A stretch of 8,798 nucleotides of DNA, taken from assembly GCA_015231395.1 (NCBI GenBank), contig JADGBP010000073.1, forward strand, positions 1 through 8,798, written 5' to 3'. This document shows positions 7,633 through 8,798 of this stretch, one piece after another (the first letter of the stretch is position 1; every line of letters starts with the position of its first letter). This stretch comes from Desulfamplus sp. Lineage in GTDB: Bacteria > Desulfobacterota > Desulfobacteria > Desulfobacterales > Desulfobacteraceae. Below the pieces are notes generated by a model. That model made no database searches, was not told the origin of the DNA, and saw nothing but the letters and a program-made list of their open reading frames with translations. The position numbers and the translations under genes are program-made.

Positions 7633-8798
<1,166 letters not shown>

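Overview
The window looks like a piece of an AT-rich chromosome from a sulfate-reducing-type deltaproteobacterium (Desulfobacterota, possibly Desulfobacterales). This is an inference from gene order and from protein motifs, above all a pyruvate:ferredoxin oxidoreductase N-terminus whose key residues fall at the same positions as in the Desulfovibrio africanus enzyme. No rRNA, tRNA, CRISPR array, transposase or phage gene is visible.

Layout. Positions 51-5814 hold a compact five-gene cell-shape operon on the minus strand, transcribed in the order mreB, mreC, mreD, mrdA (PBP2), rodA. The junctions are tight: 4 bp between mreB and mreC, ATGA stop/start overlaps at mreC/mreD and mreD/mrdA, and a short gap before rodA. 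Together they encode the rod complex (elongasome): cytoplasmic MreB filaments, the MreC/MreD membrane link, the RodA glycan polymerase and the PBP2 transpeptidase. A non-coding gap (5815-6067) carries the likely mreB promoter region and a terminator for the next gene. Positions 6068-7234 (minus) encode a penicillin-binding-protein/class C beta-lactamase-fold serine hydrolase. Its 5' end and leader are built from six tandem 21/22-bp repeats. A 337-bp AT-rich gap (7326-7662) separates these repeats from the divergent plus-strand gene at 7663, the N-terminal third of a pyruvate:ferredoxin oxidoreductase that runs off the window.

What stands out. The genes are ordinary; the unusual part is short tandem duplication at gene ends. 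There is (i) a promoter whose -10 box lies in the first unit of the leader repeat array of the serine hydrolase gene, so the mRNA leader would be almost pure repeat with several upstream starts; (ii) a nine-fold hexapeptide repeat in a Lys-rich C-terminal tail of MreC; (iii) a diverged 38-bp duplicate of the rodA 3' end, just past its stop; and (iv) a small repeat cluster at the mrdA/rodA junction. An inverted repeat overlapping the probable oxidoreductase promoter and a REP/MITE-like palindrome upstream of it are also worth checking. I saw no clear evidence of a wholly new multi-gene system.
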